Source: Oleispira sp963933055 (GTDB lineage: Bacteria > Pseudomonadota > Gammaproteobacteria > Pseudomonadales > Oceanobacteraceae). From it: a DNA stretch of 64,000 nt. The notes beneath the pieces were generated by a model. It was not told the origin of the DNA. It did not search any database and saw nothing but the letters and a program-made list of their open reading frames with translations. The translations under genes were made by a program, and so were the position numbers. How positions within the stretch are numbered: position 1 is the stretch's first letter; every line of letters begins with the position of its first letter. The stretch is taken from positions 1 through 64,000 of the forward strand of contig CAWVSY010000005.1 in assembly GCA_963933055.1 (NCBI GenBank), read 5' to 3'. Positions 52,277 through 61,733 of the stretch are shown here, piece after piece.

Positions 52277-53025
52277 TACAATACCTTCGCTTCGTTTTTC
52301 AGTTTCTCAACAAGCTCAGCAACGTCAGCAACCTTGATGCCAGCAGAACGCTCAGCAGGAGGAGTTACTTTAACTACGGTTTGAGTGCTCTTAATTTCAA
52401 CGCCCAAATCAGCAGGAGAAACAACTTCAAGAGGCTTACGCTTAGCTTTCATAATGTTAGGAAGAGAAGCGTAGCGAGGTTCGTTCAATCGTAGGTCAGT
52501 TGTTACGATCGCTGGAAGGCTTAAGCCTACAGTACGTAAACCAGCGTCTACTTCACGAGTAACGTTAACTTTATCGCCGTCAACAACAACTTCAGAAGCA
52601 AACGTGCCCTGAGGTAAACCCGTCAATGCACCAAGCATCTGACCGGTTTGGTTGTTATCACTGTCGATTGATTGCTTACCAAGAACAACAAGCTGAGGCT
52701 GCTCTTTTTCAACAACGGCTTTCAGCAATTTAGCAACAGTAAGAGATTCTAACTTCTCGTCGGTTTCAATTAAGATTCCGCGATCTGCGCCAAGCGCTAA
52801 AGAAGTACGAATTTGCTCTTGAGCAACTTTAGGACCGATAGATACCACTACGATCTCAGTAGCTACGCCCTTTTCTTTTAAACGAACCGCTTCTTCTACA
52901 GCGATTTCACAGAAAGGGTTCATAGCCATTTTGACGTTATTAAGATCAACATCAGAATTATCAGGCTTTACACGTACTTTGACGTTGTAGTCAATTACGC
53001 GCTTTACAGCAACAAGAACCTTCAT
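52276..53025 (-). CDS. etfB: Electron transfer flavoprotein beta subunit
   Basis: 249-residue AMP-binding subunit of ETF. MKVLVAVKRVIDYNVKVRV is the standard start, MNPFCEIAVEEAVRLKEKG follows, and VLGKQSIDSDNNQTGQMLGALTGLPQGTFASEV is the ETF-beta signature. It forms a heterodimer with the downstream etfA product and hands electrons to the ETF-ubiquinone oxidoreductase encoded divergently. Confidence 0.97.
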   Translation of the reverse strand: MKVLVAVKRVIDYNVKVRVKPDNSDVDLNNVKMAMNPFCEIAVEEAVRLKEKGVATEIVVVSIGPKVAQEQIRTSLALGADRGILIETDEKLESLTVAKLLKAVVEKEQPQLVVLGKQSIDSDNNQTGQMLGALTGLPQGTFASEVVVDGDKVNVTREVDAGLRTVGLSLPAIVTTDLRLNEPRYASLPNIMKAKRKPLEVVSPADLGVEIKSTQTVVKVTPPAERSAGIKVADVAELVEKLKNEAKVL

Positions 53026-53361
53026 AGATTCTCCGTATTCGTCTAGTGAATGATTGAAGAGAGTCTCTCATCGGATCTAAAAACTGCCAATGACTCTCTC
53101 CCAGCGCGCAATATTATTCGTATCTTTAGGCCTCAGGTCAATAGAAACTATGCAGGGAATAAGAATTCCTCTTATTTAAAGCGCTTTTTTTTATACAAAT
53201 CGCCCATAAAGGGTGAAAAATCAATAAATTAGCGCCAAAAGCTAGGTATATAGAATTCACAACCGTATAATATGGGCCTTTATTTAGAACGCTATAATAA
53301 ATCGCTAGTATTATTAGCAACTGTAATTAGCTCCCAGCTTATTTTTCGAGGAGATCACACT
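53026..53361. promoter_or_regulatory. Divergent etfB / ETF-QO control region
   Basis: 336 bases between divergent starts with no supported gene. A short perfect palindrome GAGAG T CTCTC lies at about 53058-53068 close to the etfB start. TATAAT-like boxes occur at 53266-53271 and 53293-53298 ahead of the ETF-QO gene, without a good -35. Joint control of both transcripts is likely but not shown. Confidence 0.35.
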
Positions 53362-55005
53362 ATGCAACGTGAATCGATGGAATATGATGTCGTAATTGTT
53401 GGTGGAGGCCCGTCTGGTCTTTCTACTGCAATTCGTCTAATGCAACTTGCACAAGAAAACGAACAAGAACTGACTGTTTGCCTAGTTGAAAAAGGTTCTG
53501 AAGTCGGCGCGCACATTTTATCCGGTGCCGTTATTGAAGATCGCGCTTTGGTTGAGCTGTTCCCTAATTACAAAGAAATGGGTGCTCCACTAAATACTGA
53601 AGTATTAAGAGATGAAGTTCATATCTTAACCAGTGAGAAAGGCGGTATTAAAACCCCTAACTGGGCAATTCCTAAGCCAATGCACAATGACGGCAACTAC
53701 GTTGTAAGCCTTGGTAATGTTGTTCGCTGGTTGGGCGAACAAGCTGAAGCTTTAGGTGTTGAAATTTACCCTGGCTTCGCTGCCGCAGAGTACATTGTTG
53801 AAGATGGCGTTGTTAAAGGCATCATTACAGGTGATATGGGCGTCGGTGAAGATGGCGAACATACTGACATGTATATGCAAGGTATGGAACTTCGTGGCAA
53901 GTACACCGTATTTGCTGAAGGCTGTCGCGGACACCTTGGTAAAGCGCTGATTTCTGAGTTCAAATTGGACGAAGGTAAAGATCCTCAGCACTACGGTATC
54001 GGTATTAAAGAACTATGGGACATCCCTGCTGAACAGCACCAAGAAGGTTTGGTCGTTCACGGCGCTGGCTGGCCTCTAAATGAATCCAACTCTTCAGGTG
54101 GCTTCTTCTTGTACCACGCTGAAAACAATCAAGTTGTTTGTGGTTTGATTACGGATTTATCGTATTCTAATCCACACCTTAGCCCGTTTGATGAATTCCA
54201 GCGCTTGAAGCATCACCCTGTTCTAGCTAAGCACCTAACCGGTGGTAAGCGCGCATCCTATGGTGCTCGTGCCATTGCTAAAGGCGGTTTGAACTGTCTT
54301 CCTAAGATGACCTTCCCAGGTGGTTTGGTTGTCGGTTGTGATGCTGGTACTTTGAACTTCGCTAAAATTAAGGGTACGCACACTGCAATGAAGAGCGGCA
54401 TGATTGCGGCTGAAGAAATTGTTAAGGCGATTAAATCTGAGCGTCAGCACGATGAGATCACTGAGTTTACAGCAGCGTTTGAAGCTTCTTGGGTTTATGA
54501 AGAGCTGAAAGGCAGCCGCAACTTCGGTCCTGCGATGCATAAGTTTGGCATGTACCTAGGTGCTGCATTTAACTTTGTTGACCAGAACTTGTTCAAGATC
54601 CCAGTAAGCTTGCATGATACTACGCCAGATCACGCAACCCTGAAGCCTGCTTCAGAGTGCAAAAAGATCAACTATCCTAAGCCGGATGGTGTATTAAGTT
54701 TCGCCAAGCTTGATTCTGTCTTTATCGGCAACGTAAACCATGCTGAAAACCAGCCATGTCACTTACGTCTGAAAGATGCGTCAATTCCTTTAGGTTCAAA
54801 CCTTGAGAAATTCGATGAGCCAGCTCAGCGTTATTGTCCTGCTGGCGTTTATGAGATCATTGAAGAAGAAAGTGGCGACAAGCGGTTTCAGATTAACTCT
54901 CAGAACTGTGTACACTGTAAAACTTGTGATATCAAAGACCCTGCACAAAACATCACCTGGGTAACCCCAGAGGGTGCTGGTGGTCCAAACTATCCAAACA
55001 TGTAA
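53362..55005 (+). CDS. etfD: Electron transfer flavoprotein-ubiquinone oxidoreductase
   Basis: Membrane-associated FAD and [4Fe-4S] enzyme that passes electrons from ETF to ubiquinone. FAD motif DVVIVGGGPSGLSTAIRL near the start; GCDAGTLNFAKIKGTHTAMKSGMIAAEEI; the cluster ligands are in RYCPAGVYEI and CVHCKTCDIKDPAQNITWVTPEGAGGPNYPNM. The frame opens at 53272, but ATG 53362 has GAGGAG upstream and gives a normal length of 547 residues. Together with etfBA this completes the ETF route in one locus. A TTCG-loop terminator follows. Confidence 0.96.
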   Translation: MQRESMEYDVVIVGGGPSGLSTAIRLMQLAQENEQELTVCLVEKGSEVGAHILSGAVIEDRALVELFPNYKEMGAPLNTEVLRDEVHILTSEKGGIKTPNWAIPKPMHNDGNYVVSLGNVVRWLGEQAEALGVEIYPGFAAAEYIVEDGVVKGIITGDMGVGEDGEHTDMYMQGMELRGKYTVFAEGCRGHLGKALISEFKLDEGKDPQHYGIGIKELWDIPAEQHQEGLVVHGAGWPLNESNSSGGFFLYHAENNQVVCGLITDLSYSNPHLSPFDEFQRLKHHPVLAKHLTGGKRASYGARAIAKGGLNCLPKMTFPGGLVVGCDAGTLNFAKIKGTHTAMKSGMIAAEEIVKAIKSERQHDEITEFTAAFEASWVYEELKGSRNFGPAMHKFGMYLGAAFNFVDQNLFKIPVSLHDTTPDHATLKPASECKKINYPKPDGVLSFAKLDSVFIGNVNHAENQPCHLRLKDASIPLGSNLEKFDEPAQRYCPAGVYEIIEEESGDKRFQINSQNCVHCKTCDIKDPAQNITWVTPEGAGGPNYPNM

Positions 55006-55034
55006 TCTTCTTTTGCAAGAAGATTTGGATTAAT

Positions 55035-55062
55035 AAAAAAAGCGGCTTCGGTCGCTTTTTTT
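55035..55062 (+). terminator. Terminator after ETF-QO
   Basis: An A-rich GCGGC arm pairs with GTCGC and a T run around a TTCG tetraloop (one G-U pair). A classic intrinsic terminator. Confidence 0.88.
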
Positions 55063-55119
55063 ATGCTTATTTAAATTAGGCTTATTCGAGGTTTAACAAA
55101 ACAACTGGGGGAATATTTA

Positions 55120-55147
55120 TTGTGAAAGCAAAAATAAACGGTATAGT
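55120..55147 (+). promoter_or_regulatory. Possible sigma-70 promoter for the DUF3365 gene
   Basis: TTGTGA (55120-55125), 16 bases, TATAGT (55142-55147). The predicted start point is about 45 bases ahead of the ATG at 55202. Confidence 0.4.
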
Positions 55148-55201
55148 ATTCCTTAGCAGTTATATTGCTTTAAGCAATGAAAACAACCAAGGAATTTCTC
55201 G

Positions 55202-55801
55202 ATGAAAAAATTATTAACCACCTCACTTTCTTTAATTTGTCTACAGACTTTACCACTTACACTTCATGCCGATACATCAAATACTGAATTAAATGCTCAA
55301 GAGAAAAAAATACTCGTAAACGAAGCCAAAACTCAAATTATGGCGCTGGGTGGTGCTTTAATGGCAACCCTAAAACAAGGTATTCAAGCCAATGGCCATG
55401 CAGCATCTGTTGAAATTTGCAATACAGAAGCCCCTGTACTTACCAAGGCAGCATCTGCCGAAGGCGGTAAAACAGAATGGACCGTTAGTCGCTCATCCCT
55501 AAAAATCAGAAACCCAAACAATGCACCTCAGCCTTGGGTAGAAAAAGTAATGCAAGATTTTGAAAAAAGAAAAGCGGCTGGTGAACCGGCACAAAAAATT
55601 GCACATACTGAAGTTCGTGACGGACGATTTTATTTAGTTAAAGCCATCCCAACAAAACCAGGCTGCGTGGTTTGTCATGGTGAGTACGTACCTGAAGATG
55701 TTAAAGCTAAATTATCAGAATTATATCCAGATGATAAAGCGACAGGCTTTAATGTTGGTGATATTCGAGGTGTATTCATTGCTTCTAAAAAGCTTAAATA
55801 A
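55202..55801 (+). CDS. DUF3365 (Tll0287-like) exported haem protein
   Basis: 199-residue exported protein with a signal peptide (to about LHA-DT, residue 23). A single CxxCH haem-binding motif (GCVVCHGEY) is in the C-terminal part, followed by YPDDKATGFNVGDIRGVF, the DUF3365 signature also seen in sensor modules. The helical N-terminal region QIMALGGALMATLKQGIQ and the VEICNTEAPVL block complete the fold. The family is thought to be a haem- and possibly gas- or redox-sensing domain; here it is free-standing in the periplasm. It is followed by an OsmC gene. Confidence 0.85.
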   Translation: MKKLLTTSLSLICLQTLPLTLHADTSNTELNAQEKKILVNEAKTQIMALGGALMATLKQGIQANGHAASVEICNTEAPVLTKAASAEGGKTEWTVSRSSLKIRNPNNAPQPWVEKVMQDFEKRKAAGEPAQKIAHTEVRDGRFYLVKAIPTKPGCVVCHGEYVPEDVKAKLSELYPDDKATGFNVGDIRGVFIASKKLK

Positions 55802-55828
55802 TAGTTTCAGGATTAAAGGAATAGATAA

Positions 55829-56260
55829 ATGAGTGAACATATTGCTAAAATTCATTGGGTCAAAAAAGGTGATTTCAGTCATGAGGGCTTCGATAGAACT
55901 CACATAGGTGAATTTTACCCAAACTGCACAATATCTATGGCCGGTGCCAATAATGGTGAGTCTGCAGACCCTGAACAAATGTTTGCAGCGTCTTTATCCA
56001 GCTGTCATATGCAGACGTTTTTATTATTGGCTGCCAAAAAGCGCTTGGTCGTAGAAAGTTATGAAGATACGGCTATTGCCCTATTGAGTAAAAACGAGGA
56101 AGGCCTCTTCTTTATTGAAAAAATAACTTTAAATCCTAAAGTTGTTTTTTCAAGTGATAAGCCTGTCAGCGAAGAGGCCATACAAAAAATGCATGATAAA
56201 GCACACCATCACTGCTTTATTGCCAATAGCATTAACTGCGAAGTAGAGATTAATCTCTAA
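55829..56260 (+). CDS. OsmC-family peroxiredoxin-like protein
   Basis: 143-residue protein of the OsmC/Ohr superfamily, cytoplasmic thiol peroxidases. The two reactive cysteines are Cys59 (SLSSCHMQTFL) and Cys129 (AHHHCFIANS), with the ligand Glu in the DPEQMFAAS helix. Relatives are single-domain OsmC proteins rather than true Ohr. It follows the DUF3365 gene by 27 bases and converges on the DUF1285 gene with a two-base gap. Confidence 0.88.
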   Translation: MSEHIAKIHWVKKGDFSHEGFDRTHIGEFYPNCTISMAGANNGESADPEQMFAASLSSCHMQTFLLLAAKKRLVVESYEDTAIALLSKNEEGLFFIEKITLNPKVVFSSDKPVSEEAIQKMHDKAHHHCFIANSINCEVEINL

Positions 56261-56262
56261 AT

Positions 56263-56790
56263 CTACTCCGGAATTTTTACTTCGTAATCACCACTGCGGA
56301 TGACATAGCCATCCGCAGTCTCTTCTGCTAAATCCATCAATTGGTAATACGTACTCTGGTTTAACTTAGCCCAAAGGTTGTTACGAATCATAACGTAAGG
56401 GATTAGGTCAGTTGTCTTTCTAAACTCAATTGGATGCTCAGAGTTTACTTTAACTTCATCACCTAAGCTTGTGATAAAGCTAATACCTTCGTCCGTTACA
56501 TTCATTAGAACCACAGAAAAAGGGACGTCCTCTACCTGTATTTTTAATTTATCAGATGGCGTCACTAAGTAATAATGTTCACCTTCGCGGCGTAAAATAG
56601 AAGCGAATAATCGCGCTAGATCCTGTCGCTCAAAATAGCCCCCTTCGTGAAACCACTCCCCTTTAGCATTGATGAGAATATCTATTTCGCCTTCTCGCGT
56701 TGGATTCCAGTTTTCAATGGGCGGCATCTTTTGCTGCTGTTTAAATTTACCCAGTAAGGTAAAAAGATCTTTATCCGTTGCACTTTTCAT
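56263..56790 (-). CDS. DUF1285 protein
   Basis: 175-residue protein of the DUF1285 family, whose members consist of two small beta-rich domains. Typical segments are PIENWNPTREGEIDILINAKGEWFHEG, RLFASILRREGEHYYLVTPSDKLKIQVEDVPFS, and VMIRNNLWAKLNQSTYYQLMDLAE. Function unknown; no signal peptide or membrane helix. It follows the radical SAM gene by 15 bases on the same strand, suggesting cotranscription. Confidence 0.85.
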   Translation of the reverse strand: MKSATDKDLFTLLGKFKQQQKMPPIENWNPTREGEIDILINAKGEWFHEGGYFERQDLARLFASILRREGEHYYLVTPSDKLKIQVEDVPFSVVLMNVTDEGISFITSLGDEVKVNSEHPIEFRKTTDLIPYVMIRNNLWAKLNQSTYYQLMDLAEETADGYVIRSGDYEVKIPE

Positions 56791-56805
56791 ACTGAAATTC
56801 CTTTA

Positions 56806-57684
56806 TTAAAGTCCGCGTTGCCACTCTTGGCGTAAGGCAATACGACCTGCAATGGCATCATCAAGCTGATTTAAAAATCGTTGCTTATCTGCCCCCAAAG
56901 TACCTTTTAAAGCGACATAATTTGATGCATGATCACTGCGGAAAATAGTGTTTTCTAACTCTAAGGTTTCTATTAAGTGCTTCATTTCCATAAACAAGGT
57001 GCGCTGATCGGGCAATTCATACTCACCTTTAAAGCCTTCACGAACACGTTCATCTCCCATTGGATAACTAACAACCAAAGTCGATAAAAAATCAGGCTGA
57101 GCTTCATTCATGAGGCGAGCAGAGTTCTCTGCGTGTTGCTGACTGTATTTCATGCCGCCCATGCCATTTAAAATCATCACAGAGGTTTTGATCCCTGCTT
57201 GCTTTAGTTTTTTTAGAGCGCTCAGGGTGGATGCGTAGGTTTCGCCTTTATTAATAAATTCTAAAATCTCATCATCACCACTTTCAGCACCGACATACGC
57301 CATACCAAAACCAAGGTCATGAAGTTGTTTTAAATCTTCAACGGATTTTTTACTAATATTGCGAGGTAAGCAATAGCTACTAATACGCTTTACCCAAGGC
57401 ATATGTTCTTTAATGGCGGTTAATATTTCAACTAAACGTCTTGTTGATAAAACCAATGCGTCGCCATCAGCTAGAAATACCTTATCGAATCTAGGGCCAG
57501 ATGCTGCAACTTTTTTAATTTCAGATAATATTTCATCCATCGCTTTTGGACGAAATTTCTTTTGTGGCTGTGTATACATGTCGCAGAAAGTACAATTATT
57601 CCATGAGCAGCCATTGGTAACTTGAAGAATGAGCGATCGCCCTTCACTTGGGGGACGAAATACCGGCTCAATGTAATTCAGCAT
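56806..57684 (-). CDS. Radical SAM protein (Elp3/COG1032-like)
   Basis: 292-residue radical S-adenosylmethionine enzyme. The cluster motif is CSWNNCTFC (CX4CX2C, residues 26-34), which is one residue wider than the common CX3CX2C but frequent in this subgroup. KVFLADGDALVLSTRRLVEIL, GMAYVGAESGDDEILEFINKG and ILNGMGGMKYSQQHAENSA follow the TIM-barrel pattern. No partner domain gives the substrate. It starts at ATG 57684. Confidence 0.87.
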   Translation of the reverse strand: MLNYIEPVFRPPSEGRSLILQVTNGCSWNNCTFCDMYTQPQKKFRPKAMDEILSEIKKVAASGPRFDKVFLADGDALVLSTRRLVEILTAIKEHMPWVKRISSYCLPRNISKKSVEDLKQLHDLGFGMAYVGAESGDDEILEFINKGETYASTLSALKKLKQAGIKTSVMILNGMGGMKYSQQHAENSARLMNEAQPDFLSTLVVSYPMGDERVREGFKGEYELPDQRTLFMEMKHLIETLELENTIFRSDHASNYVALKGTLGADKQRFLNQLDDAIAGRIALRQEWQRGL

Positions 57685-57755
57685 TATTTTTTATACCTTT
57701 CTACTAGCTAATAGTTTTACAGTAAAATTATATTGTTACTTTACAACAAATACGG

Positions 57756-59960
57756 CTAATAAACATCTTCACGGTAGCGCCCCAATAGCTTAAGTTTCTT
57801 CACATTCATATTCAGCGGCGCCATCACTTTATCAAGTTTTTCGGTAACACTGGTTGCCATACTTCGTCCGCCACAGACTAGGATTTGGCCGCCTTGGTTA
57901 ATTAATTGACGAATTTCATCGCTATTATTGGCTATTTTATCTTGTACGTAAGCGCGTTCGTCAATGCGAGAAAAAGCAGCGTTCAATTTCGTTAATCTCT
58001 TATCTTTAAGAAAACTATTTAATTCAGATTCGTAAAGAAAATCGGAATCAGGCCGTCTGCCACCCCAATAGAGATGAATACAACGATGGGCCTTATTATG
58101 ACGAATAAAACCAATTAATGGCGCTATTCCAGTGCCAGCACCCACCAAAATAATAGGCGCCCTCCCTAATGCTGGACGAAAACTGAGGTTGGGTTTGATA
58201 AACGCATCAATTGTATCGCCTATTGACAACGAATGAAGATAAGAAGAGCAAATACCCTCTTGCTGAAGTCGCACGCAAATTTCTAATACGTTATCTTTTG
58301 AATCACTAGCAAGTGAGTAGAACCTAGGTATATCACTATCCGGAGGCAATATGCCGACCAAGTCACCCGCTTCAAATGAAGGGAATTTAGCATGACCAAG
58401 GAATTGCTTTGAAGTGAATGCCTTGAAGCGGAATATGCTTGTTGGGGATTGTACGGCTTTACCATAATCAACTCGTTCAACAAGCTCCATTTTCATGCTT
58501 TTAGGATGAGTCGGAATATGAACCAAATTAAGTTTACTATTAAGTGCAGAACCAACTACACGCCCCCAACGTGCAAATTCTTGCGCAGACTGGCGGTTGA
58601 TCGTTTCCAAGGGCAATAATTGCTTCCAGCCTTTTGATATTAAGGCGGATTCTACCGTCTTCGAGAATTGGCAAAATCTGGTAAACTGACGATCGCCAAA
58701 TCCCAAAATAGCAACTGGGAATTCAGGCTTTGTTGATAGCTTATCTAATCGTGCTAGGAACTGATTGGCCGACGCCGGCGCATCACCGTTCCCATAAGTA
58801 GAGGTTAAGATAAGCATCCGTTTCGCACTTGAATAATGATCGCTAACGTTATTCATTGACTCGGTATAAACACTATATCCTGCCGAACAAAGTGAATCAT
58901 GAAGAGTCTTAGCAAAGCCCCAGGTAGAATTACTTTCGCTACCAACCAATATGATAGTATCGGCACGACTGGCATTAGCATTATTTTTAATGGTCGTCGC
59001 TGATTGCTTACGGCGCCACCATATTTGGATACCTGTCCATGCCATTATCGGTACAGATAAGCCGCTTATGCCTAGCAATAAAGCAAGCCACCAAAGGCCC
59101 TCACCTGTATGAAGCATATAGATAAACTCATACAATTTTTGCGTATTACTATAACCCTGATAAGACAGCAACTGACCTGTTGATTGATCAACAAATCCAC
59201 TACCTTGATTGGTTGTAATTGAATAGACATCACTTCGATCCCCTTGATACGGATAAACCAACTCTCTAAGTTCCGTTATAGGAATGGCTTTTAATGCCGA
59301 AAGGCTATTAAGCGGTGCTGGAATGCCCCCATTTACGTTCTCTGGAAAAGCAGGTTCTACCGATTGATAATCCGGTATTAGTTCAAAGGTTACCGCTGAC
59401 ATATATAAGCCGGTTATGGATAACAGCAGTAAACCGAGTACCGCAATTCGCCCTATTTGACTGTGTAGGCGCTGATTGCGAGGACCTTGCACTGACTTAA
59501 GAATTTGAGTCCAGCCGCCGAGTTGTTTCACCAGCATTAATAGACCAGAAATCGCTAATAGCAACATTAATAAAGCGGCTATGCCCGCAGCCGCTCGGCC
59601 AGTGGTATCAAGTAAATATGAGCGGTGCATATTTTTAACCCAAGCCATAATAGGAGAGCTTGAATAAGCCCCTATCATCTCTCCGGTAATAGGATTAATA
59701 AGATCGGCACCTGCTTTATCGTCCTCGGTAAAATAAACAACAATATTACCCGAGGGTTTTCTCTGTATTTGCTCAGCGTTTGGATATTGAGACTCCAGTT
59801 TACCCATCAACTCAGCAACAGTGATTGAAGACGTTCCTGCAATAATAGATTTAGAGCGTTCCAGCAAAGGATTGGCTGACAATATCACTGCTGTAATCGA
59901 GAGAATGACAACCAATAAAGTGGCGCTCAAACCAATCAGAGAATGAAGCTTACGTAACAT
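57756..59960 (-). CDS. PepSY-flavodoxin-ferredoxin reductase fusion (transmembrane electron carrier)
   Basis: 734-residue membrane flavoprotein. Domains: PepSY-associated membrane half (residues 1-315) with four helices (about 6-28, 120-145, 170-192, 288-312) and histidines at each helix region (His6, His112, His166, His284) that could bind haem; flavodoxin-like FMN domain 335-475 with TSTYGNGDAP; then a CPR-type FAD/NADPH reductase domain with RFYSLAS (546-552), GAGTGIAP (607-614) and CGGRSM (696-701). It should move NAD(P)H electrons across the inner membrane. Relatives serve ferric-siderophore or other periplasmic reductions. It is the third gene after PepSY and DUF2271 genes. Confidence 0.88.
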   Translation of the reverse strand: MLRKLHSLIGLSATLLVVILSITAVILSANPLLERSKSIIAGTSSITVAELMGKLESQYPNAEQIQRKPSGNIVVYFTEDDKAGADLINPITGEMIGAYSSSPIMAWVKNMHRSYLLDTTGRAAAGIAALLMLLLAISGLLMLVKQLGGWTQILKSVQGPRNQRLHSQIGRIAVLGLLLLSITGLYMSAVTFELIPDYQSVEPAFPENVNGGIPAPLNSLSALKAIPITELRELVYPYQGDRSDVYSITTNQGSGFVDQSTGQLLSYQGYSNTQKLYEFIYMLHTGEGLWWLALLLGISGLSVPIMAWTGIQIWWRRKQSATTIKNNANASRADTIILVGSESNSTWGFAKTLHDSLCSAGYSVYTESMNNVSDHYSSAKRMLILTSTYGNGDAPASANQFLARLDKLSTKPEFPVAILGFGDRQFTRFCQFSKTVESALISKGWKQLLPLETINRQSAQEFARWGRVVGSALNSKLNLVHIPTHPKSMKMELVERVDYGKAVQSPTSIFRFKAFTSKQFLGHAKFPSFEAGDLVGILPPDSDIPRFYSLASDSKDNVLEICVRLQQEGICSSYLHSLSIGDTIDAFIKPNLSFRPALGRAPIILVGAGTGIAPLIGFIRHNKAHRCIHLYWGGRRPDSDFLYESELNSFLKDKRLTKLNAAFSRIDERAYVQDKIANNSDEIRQLINQGGQILVCGGRSMATSVTEKLDKVMAPLNMNVKKLKLLGRYREDVY

Positions 59961-59975
59961 GATGGGTCTCGGTAG

Positions 59976-60446
59976 TTATAAGGAATAAGTGAAAGTTTTA
60001 ACGTATCCAGTACCTGTAACAGGTATATCCGCCCCCTTCGCTGTTAATGGCACAACAATATCATTACGATGGTCGCGCATATCCTCAACCGCTGAATCGA
60101 TATGTATTTGATAACCTGAATCGATATATTGATCCGCGATATCAACGGTTACGCCAAACGTCATACCGCTGGTCATGCTTGCTCCGGTTATTCCGTCATA
60201 TTCACTTGAGCGAAGACGACTACCTCTGGCCCAGCCAGATAAGTGCTTGTAATATTTTGACTTTTTCCCTGCAACCCATAATGTATTTTGATATTTCCCA
60301 TTTTCATCGGTGAGATAAATGACTAAATAAGCTCCATTACCATCGTAGCTTTGCATTTTTGTCGTTAATACAATTTCTTGCGCACTGGCTAGAGAGCTTG
60401 TTATTGACGCGCCTATTAAAAGTAAGGCTGCTGATAAACTCTTCAT
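59976..60446 (-). CDS. DUF2271 periplasmic protein
   Basis: 156-residue exported protein with a signal peptide ending at about ASA-QE. The mature domain is a beta-rich DUF2271 fold: LVIYLTDENGKYQNTLWVAGKKSKYYKHLSGWARG, then DGITGASMTSGMTFGVTVDIADQ. The GITGAS motif resembles the substrate-binding turn seen in FMN-linked periplasmic proteins, but that is only a suggestion. GAGGAA precedes the ATG. Position 15 bases before the flavoprotein points to a periplasmic partner or substrate. Confidence 0.83.
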   Translation of the reverse strand: MKSLSAALLLIGASITSSLASAQEIVLTTKMQSYDGNGAYLVIYLTDENGKYQNTLWVAGKKSKYYKHLSGWARGSRLRSSEYDGITGASMTSGMTFGVTVDIADQYIDSGYQIHIDSAVEDMRDHRNDIVVPLTAKGADIPVTGTGYVKTFTYSL

Positions 60447-60491
60447 TATATTTTCCTCATGCTTAATTTGAGATACTGTTTTTATAAAAAC

Positions 60492-60902
60492 TTAATCCAC
60501 AATCGCTTTAGGTTTATTGCTCAAAGACTCTTGATTAGCATTATCATCAGATAAATTAGGCATGCTCATATTGCCTAAATCTAAATAACCCGAGGTATCT
60601 TCTGAGTCATCAAATTTAATTTCAATTTCAATAAGTTTTAGCGATGTTGGGCTGAATTTAGCTTCAGAGCGATGCCCGTTGCGATCTCTTCCTTTTACTT
60701 CATAACAACCATCATCAACTTTTATTCTCTTTACGCTCCAGCCTTTTTTAAGCATCATTTCGCGTAACTTCTCTTTTGGTTGCCAGTCAGAGACAGGATC
60801 GGTGCAGTGATCATCGGCCATTGCCACACCACTAACCAAGCAAGAAGTGATCACCGCCGTTAGAATTGATTTCTTAGAGGTTATTTTTAGTAGATTCTTC
60901 AT
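60492..60902 (-). CDS. PepSY-domain periplasmic protein
   Basis: About 136-residue exported protein (signal peptide to VAMA-DD). The body EKLREMMLKKGWSVKRIKVDDGCYEVKGRDRNGHRSEAKFSPTSLKL is a PepSY domain of the PF13670 type. The C-terminal tail is acidic and polar. The function is not established; in this operon it is first, followed by DUF2271 and the flavoprotein, and it starts opposite the two-component pair. ATG 60902 with AAGG upstream is preferred over 60929. Confidence 0.84.
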   Translation of the reverse strand: MKNLLKITSKKSILTAVITSCLVSGVAMADDHCTDPVSDWQPKEKLREMMLKKGWSVKRIKVDDGCYEVKGRDRNGHRSEAKFSPTSLKLIEIEIKFDDSEDTSGYLDLGNMSMPNLSDDNANQESLSNKPKAIVD

Positions 60903-61073
60903 TATGTGTACCTTTTGTATATTCAACATGTAATTAACATTGATGACTCATTATGATTTATTTTCCTGACAGTAACCTGAATGAATTTTTAAAAATGGGT
61001 TTTGCTATATTTCAGCTTATTGTCAGAAATCTACGTTATGATTAATATTATTCAGAATATTTAAGAGCAAACA

Positions 61074-61733
61074 ATGCGCATATTGTTGGTAGAAGATACT
61101 GAGGGATTGGGCGAGGCCATCAAGGAACAACTGACGGATGAGGGGCATGCTGTTGATTGGGTTCAGCTTATATCTCATGCTGAGTCAAGTTTGCGCAGCA
61201 CGTATTATGATTTGGTTTTATTAGACCTTGTATTGCCAGACGGCAGTGGAATAGAGCTATTAATTAATTTGCGAAAACTTGGCAACACAACCCCAGTTAT
61301 TATTTTAACGGCATTAGATCAAATCACAGATCGTATAAAAGGCTTAAATGCCGGTGCAGATGATTATCTCGTTAAACCTTTTGATTTAAAGGAATTGTCC
61401 GCGCGCATATTTGCAGTATCGAGGCGATATGCTGGCAATCCAAACCCTATACTTAAGTTCGGGACATTAGAAGTTGATTTAAATAATCGCCTAGTTTCTC
61501 GTGCTGGAAATAATATAAATATCACGGCTCGAGAATGGGCTTTGCTAGAAGCTTTTTTTCAAAGGCCTGGCGCTCTTTTATCAAAGTCACAACTTGAAGA
61601 TCATTTATATGCCTATGGTACAGAGATAGAAAGCAATACAATTGAAGTCTATATCAGTCGTCTGCGTAAGAAACTGGGGAAGGATCAGTTAGAAACTGTC
61701 AGAGGCATGGGTTATCGCATGAAGCAATTATGA
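61074..61733 (+). CDS. OmpR-family response regulator
   Basis: 219-residue DNA-binding regulator. Receiver domain with phosphoacceptor Asp51 (LVLLDLVLPDGSG), acidic pair Glu7/Asp8 (LLVEDTEG) and Lys in YLVKPFD. C-terminal winged helix from about residue 125 (LEVDLNNRLVSRAGNNINITAREWALLEAF, ending ETVRGMGYRMKQL). It overlaps the sensor kinase gene by 4 bases and is divergent from the PepSY operon, which it probably controls. Confidence 0.93.
   Translation: MRILLVEDTEGLGEAIKEQLTDEGHAVDWVQLISHAESSLRSTYYDLVLLDLVLPDGSGIELLINLRKLGNTTPVIILTALDQITDRIKGLNAGADDYLVKPFDLKELSARIFAVSRRYAGNPNPILKFGTLEVDLNNRLVSRAGNNINITAREWALLEAFFQRPGALLSKSQLEDHLYAYGTEIESNTIEVYISRLRKKLGKDQLETVRGMGYRMKQL

Noticed and set aside
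51469..52337. Long antisense and shifted open frames over etfA and etfB
   Set aside because: They arise from the Ala/Val-rich codon pattern of the etf genes; both etf proteins are unmistakable in their own frame.
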